This document shows positions 12,986 to 19,893 of a stretch of DNA of 20,379 bases, one piece after another. This stretch comes from Mycobacteriaceae bacterium (lineage in GTDB: Bacteria; Actinomycetota; Actinomycetes; Mycobacteriales; Mycobacteriaceae), in NCBI GenBank assembly GCA_013362555.1, contig JABFVX010000028.1, positions 1-20,379 of the forward strand. The letters are read 5' to 3'. How positions within the stretch are numbered: position 1 is the stretch's first letter; the number at the start of each line of letters is the position of its first letter. Both the position numbers and the translations under genes were made by a program. The notes under the pieces were generated by a model. It did not search any database and was not told the DNA's origin. It saw only the letters and a list, made by a program, of their open reading frames with translations.

Positions 12986-13879
12986 ATGAGTGAGAAGTTG
13001 GACGCGGCTACCGAAGCTTTTGTCGCACACCGGAACTTGCTGTTCACTGTCGCGTACGAAATGCTCGGCTCGGCCGCGGACGCCGAGGACGTGTTGCAGG
13101 AGACGTGGCTCAAGTGGGTCGACGTCGATCTGGCCGAAGTGCGGGACGTGCGTTCCTATCTGGTCCGCATCACGACGCGGCAGTCGTTGAGCAGGTTGCG
13201 GACGCTCGGCAGGCGCAAGGAGTCCTACGTCGGGTCCTGGCTGCCCGAGCCGCTGTTGACCGCGCCGGACGTGGCCTTGGACGTGGAGCTGGCCGACAGC
13301 GTGTCGATGGCGGTGCTGTTGGTGCTGGAGACGCTGTCACCGACCGAGCGGGCGGTGTTCGTGCTGCGGGAGGTGTTCGACGTGGACTACGACGAGATTG
13401 CGGCGGCGGTGGACAAGAGCCCGGCCGCGGTGCGTCAGATCGCGCATCGCGCGCGGGCGCACGTCGCGGCGCGCCGTCCGCGCGGGGTGGTGTCCGCCAC
13501 CGACACCCACGACGCGGTCGAGGCGTTTCAGCGCGCGGTGCAGACCGGCGATCTGCAGGGTCTGCTGGACAAGCTGGCGCCGGACGTGGTCCTGGTGGGC
13601 GACGGCGGCGGGATCAAGCAGGCAGTGCTGAAGCCTGTCGTCGGGGCGGAGCGGGTGGCGCGGGCGTTGGCGGTCGGGGTGCCCCGGATCGGGCGTGAGA
13701 TGTCATCGGTGGAGTCGGCGCAGGTCAACGGATACCCGGCGCTGGTGCTGCGGGTGGACGGCCGGGTGGACACCGTGCTGGCGGTGCGCGTGGAGGAGGG
13801 CCTGATCACCGGGCTCTACTCGGTGCGCAATCCGGAGAAGCTGTCGCGCTTGGACCGGGAGATCCCGATCAGCCGCTGA
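12986..13879 (+). CDS. ECF41-group RNA polymerase sigma factor (SigJ-like) with SnoaL-like C-terminal domain
   Basis: The 297-residue protein has sigma region 2 (about 10-75, MLGSAADAEDVLQETWLKW), region 4 (about 115-165, LSPTERAVFVLREVF...AAVRQIAHRARAHV) and a fused SnoaL-like domain (about 172-297). The three ECF41 marker motifs are present: WLPEP (85-89), DGGG followed by IK (206-211, usually DGGGK) and NPEKL (282-286, usually NPDKL). In this group the C-terminal domain controls sigma activity in place of an anti-sigma factor. Start: ATG 12986 with GAGGAG nine bases upstream; the open frame back to 12800 crosses the promoter. It converges on the XRE gene with four bases between. Confidence 0.92.
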   Translation: MSEKLDAATEAFVAHRNLLFTVAYEMLGSAADAEDVLQETWLKWVDVDLAEVRDVRSYLVRITTRQSLSRLRTLGRRKESYVGSWLPEPLLTAPDVALDVELADSVSMAVLLVLETLSPTERAVFVLREVFDVDYDEIAAAVDKSPAAVRQIAHRARAHVAARRPRGVVSATDTHDAVEAFQRAVQTGDLQGLLDKLAPDVVLVGDGGGIKQAVLKPVVGAERVARALAVGVPRIGREMSSVESAQVNGYPALVLRVDGRVDTVLAVRVEEGLITGLYSVRNPEKLSRLDREIPISR

Positions 13880-13883
13880 TCCG

Positions 13884-14720
13884 CTATGGGGCGCCCGTGT
13901 TCTGGCTTGCCATGGAGAGCAGTATCAGGGCGTCGTGTTCGGCGGTACCGGGCGGGGCTTGGTAGAGCAACAGGCGCTGTGTGTTTTCTGCGTGGTGGAG
14001 CACCTCGTTGGCGAGGGTGACTCGGCCGATGAGGGGATGGGAGAAGGCCGTGTCGCCGCCGCGTTTGACCCATACTTCGTGCCTGCGCCACAGTGCGGCG
14101 AATTCACTGCTGCTTGCGGACAGCTCGTCGACCAGGTCGGCGACGGGTCCTGGAGACGTCGGTTCGACGGAGCGCAGCTGTGCGACGCTGTTGCGAGCCA
14201 CCCGGTCCCAGTCGGCGAACAGGGTCCGAGCGGCGACGTGGAGGAATGTGTAGCGGATCGTATTGCGCCCTGCGGGGGGCTGGTCGCCGAGCCCCGGCAT
14301 GAGTGCCAAACCTTCGAGGTTGGCCGCCAGCACGTCGTTGACCTCGTTGAGCACGTAGGCCGGGCTGGGCCGGACCGACTCCAACAGCAGTCGCAGGCCT
14401 GGCCGGACCGGCTCGCGGCCGGCCGGGGTGCGGCGGGGCGAACGGCCGGCGGTTCGGTCGGCGAGGGCGAGCAGGTGAGCGTGCTCGTCGTCGGTCAGCC
14501 GCAAGGCCTTGGCCACTGCGCCGAGGACCGCGTCGCTGGGTGCGGTTTCCCGACCTTGCTCGATGCGGGTGTAGTAGTCCACGCTCACCCCGGCCAAGGC
14601 GGCCAGTTCCTCGCGGCGCAAACCGGGGGTCCGCCGTCGGCCCGGTCCTGTCGGCAGGCCCACGTCGGCAGGGCCGATAGCCCCGCGCCGGGTCCGCAGG
14701 AACTCAGCCAGTGCGTTCAT
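13884..14720 (-). CDS. XRE-family regulator with MmyB-like ligand-binding domain
   Basis: The 278-residue protein has an N-terminal helix-turn-helix (PGLRREELAALAGVSVDYYTRIEQGR, about 32-57) followed by the MmyB-like PAS-type domain (about 100-270, with PAYVLNEVNDVLAANLEGLAL and an LANEVLHHAENTQRLLLYQA region). Members bind a fatty-acid-like ligand and often control an adjacent divergent oxidoreductase. Here that neighbour is the SDR. ATG 14720 fits the family N-terminus; an upstream in-frame start is only in promoter DNA. CACACT followed by six bases precedes the ATG. Confidence 0.88.
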   Translation of the reverse strand: MNALAEFLRTRRGAIGPADVGLPTGPGRRRTPGLRREELAALAGVSVDYYTRIEQGRETAPSDAVLGAVAKALRLTDDEHAHLLALADRTAGRSPRRTPAGREPVRPGLRLLLESVRPSPAYVLNEVNDVLAANLEGLALMPGLGDQPPAGRNTIRYTFLHVAARTLFADWDRVARNSVAQLRSVEPTSPGPVADLVDELSASSSEFAALWRRHEVWVKRGGDTAFSHPLIGRVTLANEVLHHAENTQRLLLYQAPPGTAEHDALILLSMASQNTGAP

Positions 14721-14724
14721 ATCC

Positions 14725-14768
14725 CGAGTGTGCCGGCGTCGGAGCACTCGAGGGTAGCCGCGGCACAC
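14725..14768. promoter_or_regulatory. Nested inverted repeats between the XRE and SDR genes
   Basis: GTGTGCCG (14728-14735) pairs with CGGCACAC (14761-14768), and inside it CGAGTG (14725-14730) pairs with CACTCG (14745-14750). The 101-base divergent gap should hold the regulator's operator; these dyads are the best candidates, but assignment is inferred. Confidence 0.4.
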
Positions 14769-14821
14769 CCAGGATCCGCGCGGCCTTCCCGGATGTTCGG
14801 CGACGGCGCAGTGTCGAGTTC

Positions 14822-15535
14822 ATGACTGAAACGTTGATCATCGGCGGTGGTTCCGGGATGGGGTTCGCGCTGGCCCGTGTGCTGGTCGCGGCGGGCGAGG
14901 ATGTGACCATCGCGGGCCGATCCGTCGATCGCCTCGATGTGGCGCGAGCAGAGCTGGAGCAGGCCGGACACGGCCGGGTGCATATCCGACGGGCCGACAT
15001 CGGCCAGGAGGCGGACGTGGCCGCTTTGTTCACCGGGGACCGGCAGGTGGATCACGTGGTCGTGACTGCCGCCGACGCCACAGGCGTGTACGGTCCGACT
15101 GCTCGCCTCGCCGCCGACGCAGCCCGCCATGTACTGAACACCAAGCTGCTGGGCGCGTGGCTGGTCGGCAAGTACGCCGCCGGGACGGTGACCGAGTCGC
15201 TCACGTTCACGTCGGGCATCAATGCCTATCGTCCGAACGGGTCGAACACGGTCATGGCCGCGGCCAACGGTGCGCTGGCCGCGCTGGCGTCCGGGTTGGC
15301 CCTCGAAATGGCGCCGGTGCGGGTGAATGTGATCTCGCCGGGCTGGGTGGACACTCCCATCTGGGACCGACTCGGCATGGACAAGCAGGCTGCTTTCACC
15401 GACTTGGCGAAACGCCTGCCCGCCCGGCGCACCGGCGTTGCCGACGATGTCGCCCAGGCGTTTCTGGCTGTCATGCGGAACCGATTCGTCACGGCCGCTG
15501 TGCTGCACGTCGACGGCGGCCACCGTTTCATCTGA
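14822..15535 (+). CDS. Atypical short-chain dehydrogenase/reductase (SDR), missing YxxxK
   Basis: The 237-residue protein has a Rossmann fold with GGGSGMG (8-14), the AGRS cofactor turn (31-34, an arginine there suggests NADPH), an altered NAG motif (VTAADA), Ser131 in FTSG and PGWVDTP (173-179). Where the catalytic Tyr-x-x-x-Lys should be (about 144-148) it reads NTVMAAANGAL. I recall a group of SDR-like proteins with this AAxNGAL pattern, so it may be a real subfamily with altered chemistry or no redox role. ATG 14822 is at the family N-terminus. It is divergent from the MmyB-type regulator, its probable controller, and its stop overlaps that of the FAD monooxygenase by eight bases. Confidence 0.85.
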   Translation: MTETLIIGGGSGMGFALARVLVAAGEDVTIAGRSVDRLDVARAELEQAGHGRVHIRRADIGQEADVAALFTGDRQVDHVVVTAADATGVYGPTARLAADAARHVLNTKLLGAWLVGKYAAGTVTESLTFTSGINAYRPNGSNTVMAAANGALAALASGLALEMAPVRVNVISPGWVDTPIWDRLGMDKQAAFTDLAKRLPARRTGVADDVAQAFLAVMRNRFVTAAVLHVDGGHRFI

Positions 15536-16757
15536 CGTGCACTGTGCCCCGATGTCCGTTGTAGTCCTTCACCGCAATGGTGCGGGCGACATTTTGGGGG
15601 GCACCACCGATGAGCCCGCGCCAGGGAAGGTAGGGCAGCAATCGTACGTTGAGATTGCGGAAGCGGATCATGGCGTGACTGGCGGGGGCATACCAGGCTC
15701 CGACGCCGTCGGCGAACTTTTGGCAGGCGTCGACCATGGGCCGCATGCTCTGCTGGTATGCGGGGAAGCCTGTTGCGTGATCGCCTGCTGCGGCGGCCAG
15801 CTCGCCGGCAAGGACGTAGGCGCCGACCAGCGAAAGGTCCGCGCCCTGCCCGGACAGCGGGGAGGCGCAGTATCCGGCGTCGCCGACGAGGGCGATGCGG
15901 CCTCGGTGCCAGCTGTCCATGTGGATCTGGGTCATGGCGTCGAAGTAGAAGTCCGGGGCGTCGTCGAGATGCGCCAGCAGCTGCGGGACCTGCCAGCCCT
16001 GGCCTTCGAAGGTGTCGGCGACGATCGTCTTCTGTTGCGCCGCGCCCCGGTGGTCGTAGCTGATCGGGTCCGAGGCCCACGCGAAGATCGCTGTGGCTTC
16101 GGTGTTGTCGCGGCCGCTGTAGGCCCCGGCGATGGTGCCGGGGGTGTTGTAGTCCTGCTCCCAGCGGTCGAGTTCAAGGAAATTCGGGATGGTGTAGATG
16201 CTGATGTAGTAGCCCATGTGCTTGGCGAACTGCGACTCGGGGCCGAACGCCAGTGTGCGGGTATGGGAATGAGCGCCGTCCGCGCCGATGACCAGATCGA
16301 ATGTGCGCTGTGCGGCATGTTCGAAGGTCACGTGCACGCCGTTTTCGTCCTGTTCCAGGTTGGCGATGGAGTCGCCGAAGAGGTAGTCGACCTCGTCGCG
16401 CGTGGCCTCGTAGAGCACTCGCGCGAGGTCGCCGCGCTGGATCTCGGTGTCTCCGTCGGCCCCGACGCCGTTGAAGGTTTCGCTCGAGATGCGGGCGCGC
16501 GCTTTGCCGTTGGCGTCGACATAGGAGGTGCCGCGCTTGCCGGTGCTCATCTCGTGCACCCGGCCGAGCAGGCCCATGCGCCGTACCACCTCGGTGGCTG
16601 TGCCGAGCACGTCGATCGCCTGCCCGCCGTCGCGCAGCGCGGGGGCCTTCTCGACGATCGTCGGGGTGAATCCGTAGCGCTTCAGCCAGAAGGCCAGGGC
16701 AGGGCCGGCGATGCCTGCGCCGGAGATCAGGATGTTGCGGTTGCTCATCTGCTGCAT
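15528..16757 (-). CDS. FAD-dependent monooxygenase (PHBH/TetX-like class A flavoprotein)
   Basis: The protein (409 residues from ATG 16757) has the three FAD/NADPH fingerprints of class A aromatic hydroxylases: GAGIAGPA at the N-terminus (13-20, Rossmann), the DG motif in DLVIGADGAHS (154-164) and the GD motif in VGDAGYCASPLSGQGADLSL (291-310). These enzymes hydroxylate aromatics or antibiotics such as tetracyclines and rifamycins. The substrate cannot be told; no RAE-like site precedes it. TTG 16763 and ATG 16748 are other in-frame starts, but TAGGCT ends six bases before ATG 16757, the leaderless pattern used by its neighbours. It is divergent from a TetR gene 72 bases away, its likely repressor. 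Confidence 0.88.
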   Translation of the reverse strand: MQQMSNRNILISGAGIAGPALAFWLKRYGFTPTIVEKAPALRDGGQAIDVLGTATEVVRRMGLLGRVHEMSTGKRGTSYVDANGKARARISSETFNGVGADGDTEIQRGDLARVLYEATRDEVDYLFGDSIANLEQDENGVHVTFEHAAQRTFDLVIGADGAHSHTRTLAFGPESQFAKHMGYYISIYTIPNFLELDRWEQDYNTPGTIAGAYSGRDNTEATAIFAWASDPISYDHRGAAQQKTIVADTFEGQGWQVPQLLAHLDDAPDFYFDAMTQIHMDSWHRGRIALVGDAGYCASPLSGQGADLSLVGAYVLAGELAAAAGDHATGFPAYQQSMRPMVDACQKFADGVGAWYAPASHAMIRFRNLNVRLLPYLPWRGLIGGAPQNVARTIAVKDYNGHRGTVHVR

Positions 16758-16763
16758 GTCCAA

Positions 16764-16769
16764 AGCCTA
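16764..16769 (-). promoter_or_regulatory. -10 box of leaderless promoter for the FAD monooxygenase
   Basis: TAGGCT on the minus strand, six bases (TTGGAC), then ATG 16757. It matches TANNNT and the spacing seen at other starts in this window. Confidence 0.5.
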
Positions 16770-16792
16770 CAAACTATTTGCGCATCTGCACA

Positions 16793-16804
16793 AGACAAAT
16801 GTCT
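16793..16804. promoter_or_regulatory. Candidate TetR operator in the divergent gap
   Basis: AGACA-AA-TGTCT is a perfect 5-2-5 dyad midway between the two starts. A direct repeat TTTGCGC (16777-16783 and 16811-16817) flanks it. The gap is short, so one bound dimer could shut off both genes. Confidence 0.42.
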
Positions 16805-16817
16805 AATGCGTTTGCGC

Positions 16818-16823
16818 TAGCAT
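16818..16823 (+). promoter_or_regulatory. -10 box of leaderless promoter for the second TetR gene
   Basis: TAGCAT, six bases (GGCGGC), then ATG 16830. The six-base spacer is identical to that before the hydrolase at 819. Confidence 0.5.
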
Positions 16824-16829
16824 GGCGGC

Positions 16830-17390
16830 ATGGGAAATCGTGAGGATCTTCTGACGGGTGCGCGAGCGTGTCTGGTCACCAAGGGTTACGCGCGCACCAC
16901 AGTGCGCGACATCGCCACCGCCGCCGGGGTGAGCATGGCCGCGATCGGCTACCACTTCGGCACCAAAGAGGCGCTGCTCACCGAGGCGTTGATCGACGCC
17001 ACCCGCGAATGGGGAACCGACCTGGAGCAGGCGCTCGCCCGGGTCCCCGACCGCCCGGACGATCCGTGGCAGCGGTTGGCTGACCGCTGGGATGCGGTGT
17101 TGGAAACCATCGCCGCTCACCGGGGGGTGTGGTCGGCCACGTTCGATGCGCTCGCCGACCCCGACCTGCGCGCACGACTCGCCACAAACCTCGACGAGGC
17201 CCGTGCCGGACTGGCGCGATTGTTCGACGCCGCCGATGAAAACGACACGGCTGCCGCCCACAGCGTCGGCGCGCTCCATCAAGCCCTGCTCACCGGAATC
17301 GCGGCTCAGTACCTCATCGACCCCGACCGCGCGCCCACGGGCCGTGATCTCGCCGACGCGCTGCGCCGCATGACTCATGCCGCGCAGTGA
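16830..17390 (+). CDS. TetR-family repressor, probably of the FAD monooxygenase
   Basis: The 186-residue protein starts with the TetR DNA-binding domain (about 3-50: LLTGARACLVTKGYARTTVRDIATAAGVSMAAIGYHFGTKEALL), a textbook match, followed by a short all-helical ligand domain. Divergence from the monooxygenase suggests it represses that gene until the substrate appears. The ATG at 16822 is in another frame. It converges on the gene ending at 17526, with a small inverted repeat between. Confidence 0.9.
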   Translation: MGNREDLLTGARACLVTKGYARTTVRDIATAAGVSMAAIGYHFGTKEALLTEALIDATREWGTDLEQALARVPDRPDDPWQRLADRWDAVLETIAAHRGVWSATFDALADPDLRARLATNLDEARAGLARLFDAADENDTAAAHSVGALHQALLTGIAAQYLIDPDRAPTGRDLADALRRMTHAAQ

Positions 17391-17421
17391 TCCAGTGTGT
17401 CGGGGCGCAGGCAAAGACGGT

Positions 17422-17454
17422 GTCACTCCGCACTCGCGCAGGTTGGTGAGTGAC
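17422..17454. terminator. Inverted repeat between convergent genes, possible terminator
   Basis: GTCACTC (17422-17428) pairs with GAGTGAC (17448-17454), loop 19 bases, in the 135-base gap between converging stop codons. It is weak as a terminator. Confidence 0.3.
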
Positions 17455-17525
17455 TGTGGTGAGCGCGTTGTCGGGTCGGTGCGGTTGCGGCGGGCAGTGC
17501 CGGATAATCCCCTGTCGTCTGGTCG

Positions 17526-18584
17526 TCATGACGCGATCGGCGTCGCGAGCAGCGAGGTTCCCTTCACAGCGGTGTGGGATCCGACCCTGTACAGCGAGAC
17601 CGCCAGGCGGTGTGCGACGGATTCTGCATCGAATTCCCAGCCGTTGCAGTTGTCGAATGCGGGATCGTCTGCGGCTGGGAGTCTTGGAGTCGCCGGTCGG
17701 CGCCGGTCGTTGATCCACGCGAGCATGTCGTCGCGGCTCGCCGGACCCATGGAGTCGTTGCCGTACAGATCGCAATAGCACGATTGCAGTACCTTGCCGT
17801 GCTCCGCGACGGTCCAGTCCGACCAGTCGCCGCAGCCGCTCTGGTACCCGTGGCCATAGGAGTGCGCCGCTCCGAAGCGGGCGCTGAGCGCTTCGAGGTC
17901 GCTGTCCAGGGCTCCCTTGTGCACCAGCAGGATCCAGCCGTCGAATGCCGGGGTGACGACAACCGCATTGTCGGGCGGCAGGGCACCTTGTGCATCGAAG
18001 AGCCCGGCGCCCTCTCGGAAGCCGACGGGCACCGTGCCGGTGAGCTGAAATGCGTCGAGCACCGCGGCCTGGTCGCTGGTCGGGACCGCGTACCAGGAGC
18101 ACTCGTCGACGAAGATGGGTTCGAGCGGCTCAGCGGCGTCGAGAGCCTGCGCGCGACGATGCAGGAGAGCTCTATCGAGTGTTGCGTCCTGGGCCTCCGG
18201 TCCGCCCGAAAGCAGCTGGTTGGCGGCCTGGCTCGCCCAGCCGCTGGCCAACATGCTGAGGAGCACCGCCGTGCGCGGCCGCAGGCCGTACTCATTGTGG
18301 ACGGTGATGCCGAGTGACTCGGCGAGGCGCTCGGTGTCGGCGCGAGCGAGCGCGTCGACGACAAGCGAGAAATGGTCGGGGGCAACCCAGGAGATCCCGC
18401 GCCGGTACTCATGGGGGTATTCGCCGGCCGTGTCGTTGAGAAGGTCCAGCACCGCCGTGAGTCGCTCGCGACACTGCTGGTGGCCTTCACCCGCGTCGTG
18501 GTACAGCGGGCGCAGTACGCGGTGCCTGACCTCGGGATCCGGGTGCAGCAGCTGCTCGCGAAAGGACATCCTTGTGTCGGTCAT
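17526..18584 (-). CDS. Uncharacterised protein, 352 residues
   Basis: I do not recognise the family firmly. The protein is acidic and soluble, with no signal peptide or membrane segment. The first 130 residues look helical (LLHPDPEVRHRVLRPLYHDAGEG..., then LGITVHNEYGLRPRTAVLLSMLA). The second half reads as a mixed domain with many Trp, Cys and Gly: VDECSWYAVP, VVVTPAFDGWILLVHKG, LSARFGAAHSYGHGY, SGCGDWSDWTVAEHGKVLQSCYCD. The 'GWxLLV...L..RFG...W..AEHG.V.' style recalls immunity-like or SUKH-like proteins, but that is only a resemblance. Start: ATG 18584, with TACGCT ending seven bases before it (leaderless). It is divergent from another unknown gene 139 bases away, beside a transposon remnant. 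Confidence 0.72.
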   Translation of the reverse strand: MTDTRMSFREQLLHPDPEVRHRVLRPLYHDAGEGHQQCRERLTAVLDLLNDTAGEYPHEYRRGISWVAPDHFSLVVDALARADTERLAESLGITVHNEYGLRPRTAVLLSMLASGWASQAANQLLSGGPEAQDATLDRALLHRRAQALDAAEPLEPIFVDECSWYAVPTSDQAAVLDAFQLTGTVPVGFREGAGLFDAQGALPPDNAVVVTPAFDGWILLVHKGALDSDLEALSARFGAAHSYGHGYQSGCGDWSDWTVAEHGKVLQSCYCDLYGNDSMGPASRDDMLAWINDRRRPATPRLPAADDPAFDNCNGWEFDAESVAHRLAVSLYRVGSHTAVKGTSLLATPIAS

Positions 18585-18591
18585 GGCGCGT

Positions 18592-18597
18592 AGCGTA
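18592..18597 (-). promoter_or_regulatory. -10 box of leaderless promoter for the 352-residue protein
   Basis: TACGCT on the minus strand, seven bases, then ATG 18584. No Shine-Dalgarno sequence is seen. Confidence 0.42.
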
Positions 18598-18723
18598 TGA
18601 CCTCCGCCCGCGCTTCCCAAGGCTGACCGGTGAGGTCCAGCCCGACATCCCGTACGACAGGAGTTGCTTCCGTAACTGCGGGTCAGTCCCGCCGACCAGG
18701 CCATTCGACGGAGGGAGACCGGG

Positions 18724-19611
18724 GTGGTCCGCAACGAGCGGCTCACCGAGTGGGTGGACGCGATCAGCCTCAACCTGATGGCACTGGAGTTCCGGGACCT
18801 CGCGGTGGACTTCACCGAGGGGTCGTTGCAGGCGGTTGAGACGGAGCTGCTCGATGAGTTCCTCCGCACCGACGATGTCGACGATTCCGGCGAGCGGGCC
18901 TTCCTCAACGGAGCGGCCGGCTACCTCGGCGAGGCGCTGCTGCGGCTGACCGGCGGCGGCTGGGGCTGGCGTGATGAGGAGCCGTTCATCCGCCCGGACA
19001 AGGCCCTGGGACTCGCGCTGCTGTTCCCGACCCGCCTCGTCGAGCGTGCTGTCACCGAGCGGACCGGCCGGATCTTCACCGCCGCGTACGCGGCGTGGGC
19101 CGACGTGGCGGCGCGGCACAGGGCGGCGAACCCCGGCTGGATGCCGAAGAAGCAGCACACCTCCGGCGTCGACCCGTTCGAGATGGACGATGCCGACGCG
19201 GTGCACATCGTCGGCTGGACGGTCGAGCGCGAGGCGGCGTTCCCCGCCTGGGTGGCGACCTACGGACCCGAGACGGACTGGAGCTTCGGCCCGGAGTCGC
19301 TCGACGACCTGGAGGCACTGCTCGCTCGGCACGTGCCGAGCGCCGCGGAGCTCTACCTGCCGCAGGACCCGGCGTTCGTCGACGGTGCAGTGTGGTACTT
19401 CGGCGAGGTCGTCCGGCGGATCCGCGGAGGCCGGTGGGAGTACCGCACGCCCGTCCGCGGCGTGCCGAACCCGTACGCGGGCCGGCCGTATATCGTGCGG
19501 TCCGGCGCGGATCGTGAGCCGGTGGTTCCTCTCATGGTGTTCAGCGGGTTCGTCACCACGAAGCAGCATGGCGCGCTGCGTGCGGAGTACGTCCAGCTCG
19601 GCGGCGGGTAG
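18724..19611 (+). CDS. Uncharacterised protein with an internal duplication, 295 residues
   Basis: I do not recognise the family. Two related modules are visible. Residues 28-82 contain a DFTEGSLQAVETELLDEFL stretch, then FLNGAAGYLGEALLRLTGGGWGWR. Residues 185-241 contain DWSFGPESLDDLEALLARHV, then FVDGAVWYFGEVVRRIRGGRWEYR. Each fits an acidic lead, a helix 'F(L/V)(N/D)GAxxYxGExxxR' and a 'GGxWxxR' turn. It is soluble and acidic, with no signal peptide. Start: GTG 18724 with GGAGGGAGA five to six bases upstream. Codon use is strongly GC3-rich like a native gene. It ends four bases from the Tn3 transposase fragment, so the transposon was broken at the 3' edge of this gene. Confidence 0.75.
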   Translation: MVRNERLTEWVDAISLNLMALEFRDLAVDFTEGSLQAVETELLDEFLRTDDVDDSGERAFLNGAAGYLGEALLRLTGGGWGWRDEEPFIRPDKALGLALLFPTRLVERAVTERTGRIFTAAYAAWADVAARHRAANPGWMPKKQHTSGVDPFEMDDADAVHIVGWTVEREAAFPAWVATYGPETDWSFGPESLDDLEALLARHVPSAAELYLPQDPAFVDGAVWYFGEVVRRIRGGRWEYRTPVRGVPNPYAGRPYIVRSGADREPVVPLMVFSGFVTTKQHGALRAEYVQLGGG

Positions 19612-19614
19612 GCC

Positions 19615-19752
19615 GCGCCGGCGCGCATGGAACCGCAGCAAGATCGCGAACCCCAACCGCGTAGGCCCCCGCTTGCCGCCGATCAACTCCGGCTCGTTCC
19701 TCACGAGCGTCCACGCGTCGATCAGCTCGCCCTGGTCGACCTCACGCACCAT
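19615..19752 (-). pseudogene. N-terminal fragment of a Tn3-family transposase (DUF4158 type)
   Basis: About 46 residues from ATG 19752 read as the start of an actinobacterial Tn3-family TnpA: GELIDAWTLVRNEPELIG followed by GKRGPTRLGFAILLRF, the characteristic DUF4158 N-terminal block. Homology fades at about 19615, just past the stop of the flanking gene. The remaining ~900 residues are absent, so the gene is dead. The reading frame continues as a meaningless shadow of the neighbouring gene. Confidence 0.75.
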
Positions 19753-19804
19753 AGCCGCGCAAACTACACCGAGATCACCACCGGACGTCGCCAACTCGAG
19801 CATG

Positions 19805-19843
19805 GTGTCACTTCCGATAATGTTCACTTATCGGAAGTGACAC
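19805..19843. repeat. 16-7-16 inverted repeat, candidate recombination core (res/rst-like) or operator
   Basis: Perfect 16-base arms (GTGTCACTTCCGATAA, 19805-19820, and its complement, 19828-19843) flank TGTTCAC. The layout resembles tyrosine-recombinase core sites such as loxP (13-8-13) and cointegrate-resolution sites of Tn3-family elements. It lies between the transposase remnant and the divergent coiled-coil gene, where such sites are normally found. It may instead be the operator of either gene. Confidence 0.6.
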
Positions 19844-19881
19844 ACACCAGGTTTAGTTGCGTCACATAACGTTTGCGACGC

Positions 19882-19887
19882 TACGAT
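19882..19887 (+). promoter_or_regulatory. -10 box of leaderless promoter for the coiled-coil gene
   Basis: TACGAT, six bases (ATGGGC), then ATG 19894. A possible -35 TTGCGT lies at 19857-19862 with a long 19-base spacer. Confidence 0.5.
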
Positions 19888-19893
19888 ATGGGC

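Noticed and set aside
11023..13113. 696-residue minus-strand frame across recombinase, AhpD-like and sigma genes
   Set aside because: It crosses several real genes on both strands and is an Arg/Pro-rich GC3 shadow.
18487..19827. 446-residue minus-strand open frame
   Set aside because: Apart from the 46-residue transposase fragment it is antisense to the 295-residue gene and has the biased composition of a shadow frame.
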